60,004 nucleotides of DNA from Streptomyces albiflavescens (GCF_014645835.1 NZ_BMMM01000012.1:27496-87499), one strand, 5' to 3'; counted from the first letter of the stretch, positions 40,611-51,564 are shown. The notes: generated by a model from the letters alone, not told the origin. A program made the numbers and translations.

Positions 40611-41248
40611 TCCGGGTGCTCGTCGCCGAGGACCAGTCCGCGGTGCGTGCCGGGCTCGTCCTCATCCTGCGCAGCGCTCCCGACATCGAGGTGGTCGGCG
40701 AGGCGGAGAACGGGGAGCGGGCGGTCGCGCTGGCGCGTGAACTGCGGCCGGATCTCATCCTGATGGACGTTCAGATGCCCCGCCTCGACGGGGTGTCCGC
40801 CACCCGCCAGGTCGTCGCCGAGCAACTCGCCGACGTCCTCGTGCTCACCACCTTCGACCTCGACGAGTACGTCTTCGGGGCGCTGCGGGCGGGCGCGTCC
40901 GGCTTCCTGCTGAAGAACACCGAGGCCAAGGATCTGCTGGAGGCGGTACGGACGGTGGCGCGCGGGGAGGGACTCATCGCCCCGGCCGTCACCCGCCGGC
41001 TGATCGCGGAGTTCGCCGCCAAGCCCGTACGGGAGCCGACGGCTGATCCGTCCGTCCTGGACGCTCTCACCCGACGGGAGCGCGAGGTGCTGTCCTGCCT
41101 CGGGGAGGGGCTCTCCAACGCGGAGATCGCGACCCGTCTCGACATGGCGGAGGCGACCGTGAAGACCCACGTCAGCCGCCTGCTGGGGAAGCTGGAGCTG
41201 CGGAGCAGGGTCCAAGCGGCCGTGCTGGCACAGGAGTTGGGCGTGTAA
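40607..41248 (+). CDS. chiR: LuxR-type response regulator ChiR
   Basis: The product is 213 aa. The receiver domain has LVAEDQ (acidic pocket), phosphorylated Asp in LILMDVQMP and the LKNTEAKDL lysine region. The C-terminal LuxR HTH is LTRREREVLSCLGEGLSNAEIATRL. ATG at 40607 overlaps the kinase stop (ATGA). It is 106 bp upstream of chiC on the same strand and is known in S. coelicolor to activate the chitinase gene. Confidence 0.9.
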   Translation: MIRVLVAEDQSAVRAGLVLILRSAPDIEVVGEAENGERAVALARELRPDLILMDVQMPRLDGVSATRQVVAEQLADVLVLTTFDLDEYVFGALRAGASGFLLKNTEAKDLLEAVRTVARGEGLIAPAVTRRLIAEFAAKPVREPTADPSVLDALTRREREVLSCLGEGLSNAEIATRLDMAEATVKTHVSRLLGKLELRSRVQAAVLAQELGV

Positions 41249-41274
41249 CAACTGACGACAAGCCGCCGTCTCAC

Positions 41275-41307
41275 TGGTCTGGACCTATTGACCTATGGTC
41301 CAGACCT
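41275..41307 (+). promoter_or_regulatory. Direct-repeat operator of the chitinase promoter
   Basis: TGGTCTGGACCT (41275-41286) and TGGTCCAGACCT (41296-41307) start 21 bp apart, two helical turns. This 12-bp direct repeat is characteristic of Streptomyces chitinase promoters and resembles the DasR/chitin-responsive consensus. It flanks and overlaps the -35 box. Confidence 0.92.
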
Positions 41308-41316
41308 TTCTATTGT
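41288..41316 (+). promoter_or_regulatory. chiC promoter
   Basis: TTGACC (41288-41293) and TATTGT (41311-41316) are separated by 17 bp, a good vegetative-type promoter. The direct repeats overlap it, so repressor binding would block RNA polymerase. The start codon is about 39 bp downstream. Confidence 0.8.
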
Positions 41317-41354
41317 CCACCGCACCTCATCAACTCCCCCGGAGGAGACGCAGG

Positions 41355-43178
<1,824 letters not shown>

Positions 43179-43181
<3 letters not shown>

Positions 43182-43196
43182 GAGCTAAGAGCTAAG
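43179..43196. repeat. 7-bp tandem repeat over both convergent stop codons
   Basis: TAAGAGC is repeated twice and followed by TAAGCC. The first TAA is the chiC stop; on the other strand the last copy supplies the DUF2550 TAG stop. Stops recur in the tandem array. Confidence 0.75.
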
Positions 43197-43638
43197 CCAC
43201 ATTGACGCGCTGACCGGGCGGGGCTGCTTCCAGCCACGCGAGAAATCCGGTCAGCGCGTCTTCGCTCATCGCCAGTTCGAGGCGCGTCCCGCGATGGAGA
43301 CAGGTGAGGATGATCGCATCGGAGAGCAGCGCGAGTTCCTCCTCGCCCTCGGGGGTGCGGCGGCCCGCCACCTCGATGGCCGAACGCTCCAGGACGCGGC
43401 GCGGGCGGGGGGCGTAGGAGAAGACGCGATACCACTCGATGCGGTCACCGTTGTAGCGGGCGACTCCGTAGCTCCACCCTTTGCCGCTGAGGTCCCCTTT
43501 CTCGGGGACGTCCCAGCGCAGGCTGCAGTCGAAGGTGCCGCCGGAGCGCTGGATCAGCCGGCGGCGGAGGCCGAAGACGAACAGCCCCACCACTACGAGC
43601 GCCACTACCAACCCGCACACAGTCAGAGCGAGGACCAT
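43192..43638 (-). CDS. DUF2550 family membrane protein
   Basis: The product is 148 aa. One N-terminal membrane helix (about 2-24) is followed by a basic GLRRRLIQRSGGTFDC segment and a beta-rich domain. DUF2550 proteins are found almost only in actinobacteria, commonly just after the atp operon, as here. ATG at 43638 is nine bases after AGGAGG; a GTG two codons earlier is closer. A strong hairpin separates it from atpC. Confidence 0.85.
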   Translation of the reverse strand: MVLALTVCGLVVALVVVGLFVFGLRRRLIQRSGGTFDCSLRWDVPEKGDLSGKGWSYGVARYNGDRIEWYRVFSYAPRPRRVLERSAIEVAGRRTPEGEEELALLSDAIILTCLHRGTRLELAMSEDALTGFLAWLEAAPPGQRVNVA

Positions 43639-43689
43639 CGACACCGACCTCCTCGTCTCCTAGGTAACGGAAAAGAAAAAACCTCCGCA

Positions 43690-43747
43690 TTTGCCTCAGC
43701 CGCGGCTGGGGCCGGAGTCATCCGGTCCCAGCCGCGGCTGAGGCAAA
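43690..43747. terminator. Strong hairpin after the atp operon
   Basis: The arm TTTGCCTCAGCCGCGGCTGGG pairs with its exact complement about 16 bases later; each arm also contains the self-complementary CAGCCGCGGCTG. It begins on the minus strand about 20 bp after the atpC stop and so is the probable atp terminator. Confidence 0.85.
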
Positions 43748-43767
43748 GCATCACACAGTGCGCAGTG

Positions 43768-44142
43768 TCAGCGCGCCGACACCGCACGCAGTCGAACGTC
43801 CGCGCGGCGCTCGGCAGCGGCGTCGCCCTCCGCCTTCGCGCGCTCGAGCTCCCGCTCCGTGCGCTGGACATCGATCTCGTCCGACAGCTCGGCGATCTCG
43901 GCCAGCAGCGACAGTTTGTTGTCCGCGAATGAGATGAAACCGCCGTGCACCGCGGCGACGACCGTTGCACCATCACTCGTACGGATGGTCACCGGGCCCG
44001 ACTCCAGCACACCGAGCAGCGGCTGGTGACCGGGCATGACGCCGATGTCGCCGGACGTGGTACGCGCGACGACCAGGGTGGCCTCGCCGGACCAGACACT
44101 GCGGTCCGCGGCGACGAGCTCGACGTGCAGCTCAGCAGCCAA
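43768..44142 (-). CDS. atpC: F1Fo ATP synthase subunit epsilon
   Basis: The product is 124 aa. The N-terminal beta-sandwich (LHVELVAADRSVWSGEA, GDIGVMPGHQPLLGVLESG) is typical; the C-terminal helical part has RTERELERAKAEGDAAAERRAD. It regulates rotation and ATP hydrolysis within the central stalk. It is the last atp gene, separated from atpD by 132 bp with two hairpins. Confidence 0.96.
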   Translation of the reverse strand: MAAELHVELVAADRSVWSGEATLVVARTTSGDIGVMPGHQPLLGVLESGPVTIRTSDGATVVAAVHGGFISFADNKLSLLAEIAELSDEIDVQRTERELERAKAEGDAAAERRADVRLRAVSAR

Positions 44143-44161
44143 GGTGGGCTCCTCGGGTCAC

Positions 44162-44244
44162 CACCCGGCGTTGCTGCCGGGTGTTGGGTCAAAGTCTAGT
44201 AGGCGTACGGAGGGGGCCGGGACGCACCCCGCGAGGTGCGTCCC
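44162..44244. promoter_or_regulatory. Two hairpins between atpD and atpC
   Basis: CACCCGGC-GTTGCT-GCCGGGTG (44162-44183) and GGGACGCACC-CCGCGA-GGTGCGTCCC (44219-44244) lie in the atpD-atpC gap. They could partly terminate transcription or stabilise mRNA ends, setting the epsilon subunit's level. Confidence 0.6.
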
Positions 44245-44274
44245 CGCCCCCCTCAGCACGAGACGGGGCCGGCG

Positions 44275-45711
44275 TCAGGAAACGCCGAGCTCCTTGGCGT
44301 TGGCCTTGAGGTCCTCAATGCCACCGCACAGGAAGAACGCCTGCTCCGGGAAGTGGTCGTACTCGCCGTCGATGATCGCGTTGAAGGCCGAGATCGACTC
44401 GTCCAGCGGGACGTCCGACCCGTCGACGCCGGTGAACTGCTTGGCGACGTGGGTGTTCTGGGACAGGAAGCGCTCCACGCGACGGGCACGGTGGACGGTG
44501 AGCTTGTCCTCCTCGCCCAGCTCGTCGATACCGAGGATCGCGATGATGTCCTGAAGGTCCTTGTACTTCTGAAGAACCGACTTGACGCGCATCGCGGCCG
44601 CGTAGTGGTCCGGCGCGATGTAGCGGGGGTCCAGGATGCGGGACGTGGAGTCCAGCGGGTCCACGGCCGGGTAGATGCCCTTCTCGGAGATCGGACGGGA
44701 GAGAACCGTCGTCGCGTCGAGGTGGGCGAACGTGGTGGCCGGGGCCGGGTCGGTCAGGTCGTCCGCGGGGACGTAGATCGCCTGCATCGAGGTGATCGAG
44801 TGACCACGGGTCGAGGTGATGCGCTCCTGGAGGAGACCCATCTCGTCGGCCAGGTTCGGCTGGTAGCCCACCGCGGAGGGCATACGGCCGAGCAGGGTCG
44901 AGACCTCGGAACCGGCCTGCGTGAAGCGGAAGATGTTGTCGATGAAGAACAGCACGTCCTGCTTCTGCACATCGCGGAAGTACTCCGCCATGGTCAGACC
45001 CGCGAGGGCCACGCGCAGACGGGTGCCCGGGGGCTCGTCCATCTGGCCGAAGACAAGGGCGGTCTTGTCGATGACGCCCGAGTCCGACATCTCCTCGATG
45101 AGGTCGTTGCCCTCACGGGTGCGCTCGCCGACACCGGCGAACACGGAGACACCGTCGTGGTTGTTGGCGACGCGGTAGATCATCTCCTGGATGAGCACCG
45201 TCTTGCCGACGCCGGCACCACCGAACAGACCGATCTTTCCACCCTTGACGTACGGGGTGAGAAGGTCGATGACCTTGACGCCGGTCTCGAACATCTCGGT
45301 CTTCGACTCGAGCTCGTCGAAGCGCGGGGCCTTGCGGTGGATGGACCAGCGCTCGCCCGAGTACTTCTCGTCGGTGTTCAGCACCTCACCGAGGGTGTTG
45401 AACACCTTGCCCTTGGTGAAGTCACCGACCGGGACGGTGATACCCGTGCCGGTGTCGGTGACGGCAGCCTGGCGGACCAGACCGTCGGTGGGCTGCATGG
45501 AGATCGTGCGGACCAGGCCGTCACCCAGGTGCTGGGCGACCTCCAGGGTCAGCGTCTTCTTCTCGCCGACGTTGGCCGGGTCGGCCACCTCGACGTGAAG
45601 GGCGTTGTAGATGTCCGGCATCGCGTCGACGGGGAACTCCACGTCGACGACCGGGCCGATGACCCGGGCGACGCGGCCCGTGGCAACGGCCGTCTCTGAA
45701 GTCGTCGTCAT
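44275..45711 (-). CDS. atpD: F1Fo ATP synthase subunit beta
   Basis: The product is 478 aa. The P-loop is GGAGVGKTVLIQEMI, the catalytic Glu region GVGERTREGNDL, and the signature PAVDPLDSTSR is present; VLFFIDNIFRFTQAGSEVS is the Walker B region. It holds the catalytic sites of F1. The GTG/ATG at 45711 overlaps the end of atpG by one base. Confidence 0.97.
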   Translation of the reverse strand: MTTTSETAVATGRVARVIGPVVDVEFPVDAMPDIYNALHVEVADPANVGEKKTLTLEVAQHLGDGLVRTISMQPTDGLVRQAAVTDTGTGITVPVGDFTKGKVFNTLGEVLNTDEKYSGERWSIHRKAPRFDELESKTEMFETGVKVIDLLTPYVKGGKIGLFGGAGVGKTVLIQEMIYRVANNHDGVSVFAGVGERTREGNDLIEEMSDSGVIDKTALVFGQMDEPPGTRLRVALAGLTMAEYFRDVQKQDVLFFIDNIFRFTQAGSEVSTLLGRMPSAVGYQPNLADEMGLLQERITSTRGHSITSMQAIYVPADDLTDPAPATTFAHLDATTVLSRPISEKGIYPAVDPLDSTSRILDPRYIAPDHYAAAMRVKSVLQKYKDLQDIIAILGIDELGEEDKLTVHRARRVERFLSQNTHVAKQFTGVDGSDVPLDESISAFNAIIDGEYDHFPEQAFFLCGGIEDLKANAKELGVS

Positions 45712-46628
45712 TACTTGTCACTCCCCGCGGTCGCGTCGGCAAGGGCTGCGGAGCCACCGACGATCTCGCTGATTTCCTGGGTGATTTCGGCCTGGCGGGC
45801 CGCATTGGCAAGACGGGAGAGCGAGGTGATCAGATCTCCCGCGTTGTCGGTCGCCGACTTCATCGCGCGGCGCGTGGCGGCGTGCTTGGAGGCAGCCGAC
45901 TGGAGCAGCGCGTTGTAGATACGGCTCTCGACGTACCGCGGCAGCAGGGCGTCGAGGACGTCCTCCGCCGACGGCTCGAACTCGAACAGCGGAAGGATCT
46001 CGCCCTTGGTGGACGGCTCCTCCGCAACCTCTTCGAGACGCAGCGGCAGCAGGCGGCCGTCGACCGCCGTCTGCGTCATCATCGAGACGAACTCGGTGTA
46101 GACGATGTGGAGTTCGTCCACGCCGCCCGCAGCCGTGTCCTTCTCGATGGCCTCGATCAGCGGAGCCGCGACCTTCTTCGCGTCCGCGTAGGCGGGCTCG
46201 TCGGTGAAGCCCGACCACGACTCCACGACCTTGAGCTCGCGGAAGTTGTAGTGGGCCAGACCGCGGCGGCCGACGATGTACGTGTCGACCTCCTTGCCCT
46301 CGGCCTCAAGGCGGGCGGTCAGCAGCTCCGCCTCCTTGATGGCGTTGGAGTTGAAGGCGCCGGCCAGTCCGCGGTCGCTCGTGAGGAGCAGCACCGCGGA
46401 ACGGGTCGCCGTCTCCGCCTCCGTGGTCAGCGGGTGCTTGGTGTTCGAGCCGGTGCCGACCGCCGTGACCGCGCGAGTGAGCTCGGTCGCGTACGGCGCG
46501 GAGGCCGCCACCTTGCGCTGCGCCTTGACGACGCGCGAGGCGGCGATCATCTCCATCGCCTTGGTGATCTTCTTGGTCGCGGTGACGGATCGGATGCGAC
46601 GCTTGTAGACCCGGAGCTGGGCTCCCAT
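45711..46628 (-). CDS. atpG: F1Fo ATP synthase subunit gamma
   Basis: The product is 305 aa. The N-terminal helix (GAQLRVYKRRIRSVTATKKIT, KAMEMIAASRV) and the C-terminal helix (SAASKHAATRRAMKSATDNA...) form the rotor shaft. LLLTSDRGLAGAFNSN is the conserved central stretch. It lies 21 bp downstream of atpA. Confidence 0.97.
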   Translation of the reverse strand: MGAQLRVYKRRIRSVTATKKITKAMEMIAASRVVKAQRKVAASAPYATELTRAVTAVGTGSNTKHPLTTEAETATRSAVLLLTSDRGLAGAFNSNAIKEAELLTARLEAEGKEVDTYIVGRRGLAHYNFRELKVVESWSGFTDEPAYADAKKVAAPLIEAIEKDTAAGGVDELHIVYTEFVSMMTQTAVDGRLLPLRLEEVAEEPSTKGEILPLFEFEPSAEDVLDALLPRYVESRIYNALLQSAASKHAATRRAMKSATDNAGDLITSLSRLANAARQAEITQEISEIVGGSAALADATAGSDK

Positions 46629-46649
46629 GAGTCAGGTCCCTTCCTTACG

Positions 46650-48239
46650 TCACTTGGCCGCGGCCGGAACGTCTTCGCCGAGAAGCTTGCCGTCCGAGGT
46701 CTCGAACTGCTTCTTGAAGTCCGCGATGGCGTCCGCGATGGCGGTGAGGGTGTCGTCCGACATCTTCGCGCCCTCCTTGATGGAGGTCATGAGGCCCTGC
46801 TCCTTGCGGTGCAGGTACTCCAGGAGCTCCTTCTCGAAGCGGCGGACGTCGGAGACCGGTACGTCGTCCATCTTGCCGGTGGTACCGGCCCACACGGAGA
46901 CGACCTGGTCCTCGGTCGGCATCGGCTGGTACTGAGGCTGCTTGAGCAGCTCGACCAGTCGCTGACCGCGCTCCAGCTGGGACTTCGACGCGGCGTCCAG
47001 GTCGGAACCGAAGGCGGCGAACGCCTCCAGCTCGCGGTACTGGGCGAGGTCGAGACGGAGTCGGCCGGACACCTGGCGCATCGCCTTGTGCTGGGCGGAG
47101 CCACCGACGCGGGAGACCGAGATACCGACGTTCAGGGCCGGACGCTGGCCGGCGTTGAACAGGTCGGACTCCAGGAAGCACTGGCCGTCGGTGATGGAGA
47201 TGACGTTGGTCGGGATGAACGCCGACACGTCGTTCGCCTTGGTCTCGACGATCGGCAGACCCGTCATCGAACCGGCGCCCATGTCGTCGGAGAGCTTCGC
47301 GCAGCGCTCCAGCAGACGGGAGTGCAGGTAGAAGACGTCACCGGGGTAGGCCTCGCGGCCCGGCGGGCGGCGCAGCAGCAGGGACACGGCGCGGTAGGCG
47401 TCGGCCTGCTTCGAGAGGTCGTCGAAGATGATGAGGACGTGCTTGCCCTCGTACATCCACTGCTGACCGATGGCCGAACCGGTGTACGGCGCCAGGTACT
47501 TGAAGCCGGCCGGGTCGGACGCCGGGGCGGCGACGATGGTCGTGTACTCCAGCGCGCCGGCCTCTTCGAGGGCGCCACGCACGGAGGCGATGGTCGAACC
47601 CTTCTGACCGATGGCGACGTAGATGCAGCGGACCTGCTTCTTCGTGTCGCCCGAGCGCCAGTTGTCGCGCTGGTTGATGATCGTGTCGACGGCCAGCGCG
47701 GTCTTGCCGGTCTGACGGTCGCCGATGACCAGCTGACGCTGGCCGCGGCCGATCGGGGTCATCGCGTCGACGGCCTTGTAGCCGGTCTCCATCGGCTCGT
47801 GCACCGACTTGCGGACCATGACGCCCGGGGCCTGCAGCTCGAGGGCGCGGCGGCCGGTGGTCTCGATCTCGCCGAGGCCGTCGATCGGGTTGCCGAGCGG
47901 GTCGACGACGCGGCCGAGGTAGCCCTCGCCCACGGCGACGGACAGCACCTCACCGGTGCGCTGCACCGGCTGGCCCTCCTCGATGCCGCTGAACTCGCCG
48001 AGGACGACCGCACCGATCTCGCGCTCTTCCAGGTTCAGCGCGAGACCGAGGGTTCCGTCCTCGAACTTCAGCAGCTCGTTCGCCATGGCCGAGGGGAGAC
48101 CCTCGATCTTGGCGATACCGTCGCCGGCGACGGTGACCGTACCGACCTCCTCGCGCGAGGCCGCGTCCGGCTTGTACGACTGGACAAAGTTCTCCAGCGC
48201 GTCCCGGATCTCCTCCGGCCGGATCGTGAGCTCCGCCAT
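46650..48239 (-). CDS. atpA: F1Fo ATP synthase subunit alpha
   Basis: The product is 529 aa. The P-loop is GDRQTGKTALAVDT; the conserved PALNVGISVSRVGGSAQ ends the nucleotide-binding domain. The start at 48239 gives MAELTIRPEEIRDALENF. It forms the non-catalytic nucleotide sites of F1. The gap to atpH is about 130 bp. Confidence 0.97.
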   Translation of the reverse strand: MAELTIRPEEIRDALENFVQSYKPDAASREEVGTVTVAGDGIAKIEGLPSAMANELLKFEDGTLGLALNLEEREIGAVVLGEFSGIEEGQPVQRTGEVLSVAVGEGYLGRVVDPLGNPIDGLGEIETTGRRALELQAPGVMVRKSVHEPMETGYKAVDAMTPIGRGQRQLVIGDRQTGKTALAVDTIINQRDNWRSGDTKKQVRCIYVAIGQKGSTIASVRGALEEAGALEYTTIVAAPASDPAGFKYLAPYTGSAIGQQWMYEGKHVLIIFDDLSKQADAYRAVSLLLRRPPGREAYPGDVFYLHSRLLERCAKLSDDMGAGSMTGLPIVETKANDVSAFIPTNVISITDGQCFLESDLFNAGQRPALNVGISVSRVGGSAQHKAMRQVSGRLRLDLAQYRELEAFAAFGSDLDAASKSQLERGQRLVELLKQPQYQPMPTEDQVVSVWAGTTGKMDDVPVSDVRRFEKELLEYLHRKEQGLMTSIKEGAKMSDDTLTAIADAIADFKKQFETSDGKLLGEDVPAAAK

Positions 48240-48369
48240 CTGGGTTCCCTGCTCTCCTTGTTGGGCCCGAAGTTTCACTTGGGGGGATGGGGACTCCCCC
48301 CTGAATGAGGTGAATCCTCTGCACGGCCCAACCAGGGCCGTAAGTACGTACTGCTTGCTTATGGAGTTG

Positions 48370-49185
48370 CTAGCTCGCCATGCGGCGGGCGGCGTCCTCG
48401 AGTCGGTCCGCGAGGGAGCCGTTGATGACCTCTTCGCCGACCTGCACCCGGATCCCGCCGACGACATCGGGGTCGACGTCGAGGTTGAGGTGCATCTGAC
48501 GGCCGTAGAGCTTCGCCAGAGCGGCACCGAGGCGCTGCTTCTGTCCGTCACTCAGCGCGACCGCCGACGTGACCACGGCGACCATGCGGTTGCGGCGCTC
48601 GGCGGCGAGCTTGGACAGGGACTCGAGTCCCGCCTCCAGGCTACGTCCACGCGGCGCGGTCACAAGGCGCGTCACCAGACGCTCGGTCGTCACATCGGCC
48701 CGGCCGCCGAGCAGGCTGCGCAGCAGCTCGCTCTTGGCCGCCTTCGCGGCGGCGCGGTCGGTCAGCGCGGCACGCAGCTCGGTGTCCGAAGAGACGATCC
48801 GGCCGAACCGGAACAGCTCGTCCTCCACGTCGTCGAGCACATTCGTCCGCTGGGCGGCCGTGAGGTCGGCGGTGGCGGCCAGCTCCTCGAGGGAGTCCAC
48901 CAGGTCGCGAGGCTGCGACCAGCGGGAGCGCACCATGCCGGCCACCAGGTCGGCGGTCGTACCGCTGACCTGACCGCCGAGCAGGCGCTGGGCCAGTTCG
49001 GCCTTGGCCTCGCCAGGCTGCGCCGGGTCGGTGAGGACCCGACGCAGGGACACCTCACGGTCGAGCAGCGCGGTGACGGCGGCCAGCTCGTCGGCGAACT
49101 GCGCCGCGTCCACGGACGTCGAGTCCGTCAGCGCGTCGAGACGCTTACGTGCGGAAGCCAGGGCCTCGCGGCTCGCTCCGTTCAT
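48370..49185 (-). CDS. atpH: F1Fo ATP synthase subunit delta
   Basis: The product is 271 aa, longer than the roughly 180 aa of many bacteria, as is usual for actinobacterial delta subunits with an extra N-terminal portion. The family end VDPDVVGGIRVQVGEEVINGSLADRL is present. It links the peripheral stalk to F1. The start overlaps the end of atpF by 4 bp. Confidence 0.95.
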   Translation of the reverse strand: MNGASREALASARKRLDALTDSTSVDAAQFADELAAVTALLDREVSLRRVLTDPAQPGEAKAELAQRLLGGQVSGTTADLVAGMVRSRWSQPRDLVDSLEELAATADLTAAQRTNVLDDVEDELFRFGRIVSSDTELRAALTDRAAAKAAKSELLRSLLGGRADVTTERLVTRLVTAPRGRSLEAGLESLSKLAAERRNRMVAVVTSAVALSDGQKQRLGAALAKLYGRQMHLNLDVDPDVVGGIRVQVGEEVINGSLADRLEDAARRMAS

Positions 49186-49727
49186 CGCGCCGCCTCGGCC
49201 TTCTCCTCGAGATCAGCGAGGAAGCGGTCGATCACGCGGCTCTGCCGGGCGTGGTCCTCGAGGGACTCACCGACGAGCTTGCCGGCCAGGTCGGTGGCCA
49301 GGTGGCCGACGTCCTGACGCAGCGCCTGAGCGGCGGTCCTGCGGTCGACCTCGATCTGCGCGTGACCGGCGGCGATGATCTCCTCACGCTGCCGCTGGCC
49401 TTCCGCGCGCATCTCGGCGATGAGCGTGGCGCCCTGCTCCTGCGCCTCCTGGCGCAGCCGCGCGGCCTCGTGCCGGGCCTCGGCGAGCTGAGCCTTGTAC
49501 TGCTCAAGAACGCTCTGGGCCTCGGTCTGAGCGGCCTCGGCCTTTTCGATACCGCCCTCGATGGCCTCGCGACGCTGCTCCAGAACCTTGTTGATGTTCG
49601 GGAGGAGCTTCTTGGCGAGGAAGCCGAAGACGATGACGAAGGCGATCAGGCCGATGACAAGCTCGGGGATCGGCGGAATGAGGGGACTTTCCGTCTCCGC
49701 AGCCGCGATAGTGAGCAGCTGGCTCAT
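49182..49727 (-). CDS. atpF: F1Fo ATP synthase subunit b
   Basis: The product is 181 aa. One membrane helix (about 20-40, PELVIGLIAFVIVFGFLAKK) is followed by a long charged coiled coil. It forms the peripheral stalk. It is coupled to atpH through an ATGA overlap. Confidence 0.96.
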   Translation of the reverse strand: MSQLLTIAAAETESPLIPPIPELVIGLIAFVIVFGFLAKKLLPNINKVLEQRREAIEGGIEKAEAAQTEAQSVLEQYKAQLAEARHEAARLRQEAQEQGATLIAEMRAEGQRQREEIIAAGHAQIEVDRRTAAQALRQDVGHLATDLAGKLVGESLEDHARQSRVIDRFLADLEEKAEAAR

Positions 49728-49768
49728 ATCAGTGCCTTTCGTCTAGTGGGCTGTCGTGGATCCGCAGA

Positions 49769-50005
49769 TCACTTGCCGTAGACGAACGGCATGACCAGAC
49801 CGATGAGGGCGAGCGCCTCACAGAAGGCGAAGCCAAGGATCTGGTTGGCGCGGATCAGGCCGGCAGCCTCGGGCTGACGGGCCAGAGCCTGGGTGCCGTT
49901 ACCGAAGATGATGCCGACGCCGACGCCAGGACCGATGGCGGCGAGGCCGTAGCCGATGGAGCCGAGCGAACCGGAGACGGCGGCGAGGGTCTCAGTGGCA
50001 GCCAT
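49769..50005 (-). CDS. atpE: F1Fo ATP synthase subunit c
   Basis: The product is 78 aa, a two-helix hairpin. GYGLAAIGPGVGVGIIFGNG is helix 1, the RQPEA loop contacts F1, and the proton-carrying Glu sits in FAFCEALALIGL of helix 2. The Glu has no extra polar ligand set typical of sodium-binding rings, so protons are the likely coupling ion. Confidence 0.97.
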   Translation of the reverse strand: MAATETLAAVSGSLGSIGYGLAAIGPGVGVGIIFGNGTQALARQPEAAGLIRANQILGFAFCEALALIGLVMPFVYGK

Positions 50006-50079
50006 GCTGATTCTTCCTTCTCTGTACGGACCGGCGGGGGTTGGCCACCGGACGCTTAGGGGGTTTTGCAGGGGTGTGC

Positions 50080-50901
50080 TCAGTGGTGCTCAGCGAGCGC
50101 GCCCTGGATGAAAGTGCAGGTCAAGAGCACGAAGACATACGCCTGCAGGGCCTGGATGAAGAGCTCGAAGGCCGTCATCACGATGACCATGATGAAAGAG
50201 ACACCGGCGTAGGCGATCCCGATGCCGTTCAGCAGGTACCAGCTGGCGATCGTGAAGAGCAGCAGCAGCGTGTGGCCCGCGAACATGTTCGCGAAGAGTC
50301 GCACGGCATGCGTGAACGGCCGGACGAGCAGGTTCGAGAAGAACTCGATGAACATGGCCAGCGGGAGAACCGGGCCCAGCGTCTTGTCGTAGCCGGTGAA
50401 GTTCTTGAACGCACCGACGAACCCGTGTCGCTTGAAGGTCAGCGAGACCCACAGGACATACACGATCAACGCGAGGACCGCGGGATACGAGATGATCGCC
50501 GTGACCGGGAACTGGGCGATCGGCACGATCGACCAGAGGTTCATCATCCAGACGAAGAAGAACAGCGAGACGACCAGCGGGACGTACTTCTCGCCTTCCT
50601 TCTTGCCGATCGTCTCGTAGACGACGCCACGACGGATGAAGTCGTAGCCCGACTCGGCGACCATCTGCAGCTTGCCCGGGACAACCTTCGGCTTGCGGAA
50701 GGCGGCCCAGAAGAAGCCGACAACGATGATCGAGCCGAGCAGCGCCAGAAGCATCGTCTTGTTGAAGTACAAGTTGCTGTCCCCGTCGCCCAAGAGGGGC
50801 TCGAACAGGAACGAGTGCAGGCCGGGAGCCGGGAATCCACAGCCGTCGAAGATGTGGCAATCGGTCTCGAAGGCGAGCACCTGCGTCGGGTCAGCACTCA
50901 C
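50080..50901 (-). CDS. atpB: F1Fo ATP synthase subunit a
   Basis: The product is 273 aa with five or six membrane helices. The essential Arg lies in the helix containing HAVRLFANMFAGH; AFELFIQALQAYVFVLLTC is the last helix. GTG at 50901 has AAGGAG five bases upstream; an upstream ATG at 50937 lacks a good site. It forms the proton half-channels against the c-ring. Confidence 0.95.
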   Translation of the reverse strand: MSADPTQVLAFETDCHIFDGCGFPAPGLHSFLFEPLLGDGDSNLYFNKTMLLALLGSIIVVGFFWAAFRKPKVVPGKLQMVAESGYDFIRRGVVYETIGKKEGEKYVPLVVSLFFFVWMMNLWSIVPIAQFPVTAIISYPAVLALIVYVLWVSLTFKRHGFVGAFKNFTGYDKTLGPVLPLAMFIEFFSNLLVRPFTHAVRLFANMFAGHTLLLLFTIASWYLLNGIGIAYAGVSFIMVIVMTAFELFIQALQAYVFVLLTCTFIQGALAEHH

Positions 50902-51126
50902 CGCGGGCTCCTTCAGCGTGGCGCATAGGTACGGCAACCTCGTTGTGTCGGCGCGGCGCGCAGCCGCGGTTCGGCACTGGACTGGTGTTACGGATGTGGG
51001 GGCGGCTGTGGGGCATCAAGCCTCGCGATTGAGCAGGCGTCAGCTCAGATGCCCGCGCCCGCGATGCCGCAGTTGGCACCGGACGATAGCAGGATCTCTT
51101 ACGCGCCTTTATCCCGGCCCTACCCC
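50902..51126 (-). promoter_or_regulatory. Gap between atpI and atpB
   Basis: This 225-bp region has no gene or strong hairpin. It may contain a second atp promoter; I see no clear motif. Confidence 0.3.
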
Positions 51127-51564
51127 TCACGACGAGTGCCCCGTCTTCTCGGGCTTGTCGCCGTTCGAGGAGTCGGGTTCGACGTAAAGGATCTTGGCCT
51201 TCATCTGGGCACGCGCCTGCGCACCGATCCACGCGAGCGTGGCGGCGACGAGCGAGATCGCGAAGGCCTTGGGGTTGAACAGCGAGGTGTTCTTGAACGC
51301 GGCGACGAAGATGAACAGCAGGAGAATCTGCGCCGTGTAGAGCATGAGGCCCATCGCCTGAAACAGGTGCGGAAGCGATTTGGCGGTGCGCTGCAGAACG
51401 TAGAGCCCGATACCCATGAAGAGGATCACGACCAGCGTCGCGACGATCGCCCCGATCGCTCCCTTGCCGCCCGCGACCACACCACTGACGACGGCGGCAA
51501 TCGCGCCGACGGCAGCTGTGGGCACAGCGGCCTGAAGGAGAATCCGGGCGTCATTGGACGGCAT
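51127..51564 (-). CDS. atpI: ATP synthase protein I
   Basis: The product is 145 aa with four membrane helices (for example TAAVGAIAAVVSGVVAG, AIGAIVATLVVILFMGI). AtpI helps assemble the c-ring and is usually the first gene of the atp operon, as here. ATG at 51564 follows GGAG; earlier in-frame starts lack one. Confidence 0.85.
   Translation of the reverse strand: MPSNDARILLQAAVPTAAVGAIAAVVSGVVAGGKGAIGAIVATLVVILFMGIGLYVLQRTAKSLPHLFQAMGLMLYTAQILLLFIFVAAFKNTSLFNPKAFAISLVAATLAWIGAQARAQMKAKILYVEPDSSNGDKPEKTGHSS

Noticed and set aside
45882..48308. Long plus-strand frame opposite atpG and atpA
   Set aside because: Antisense to two unmistakable ATP synthase subunits.
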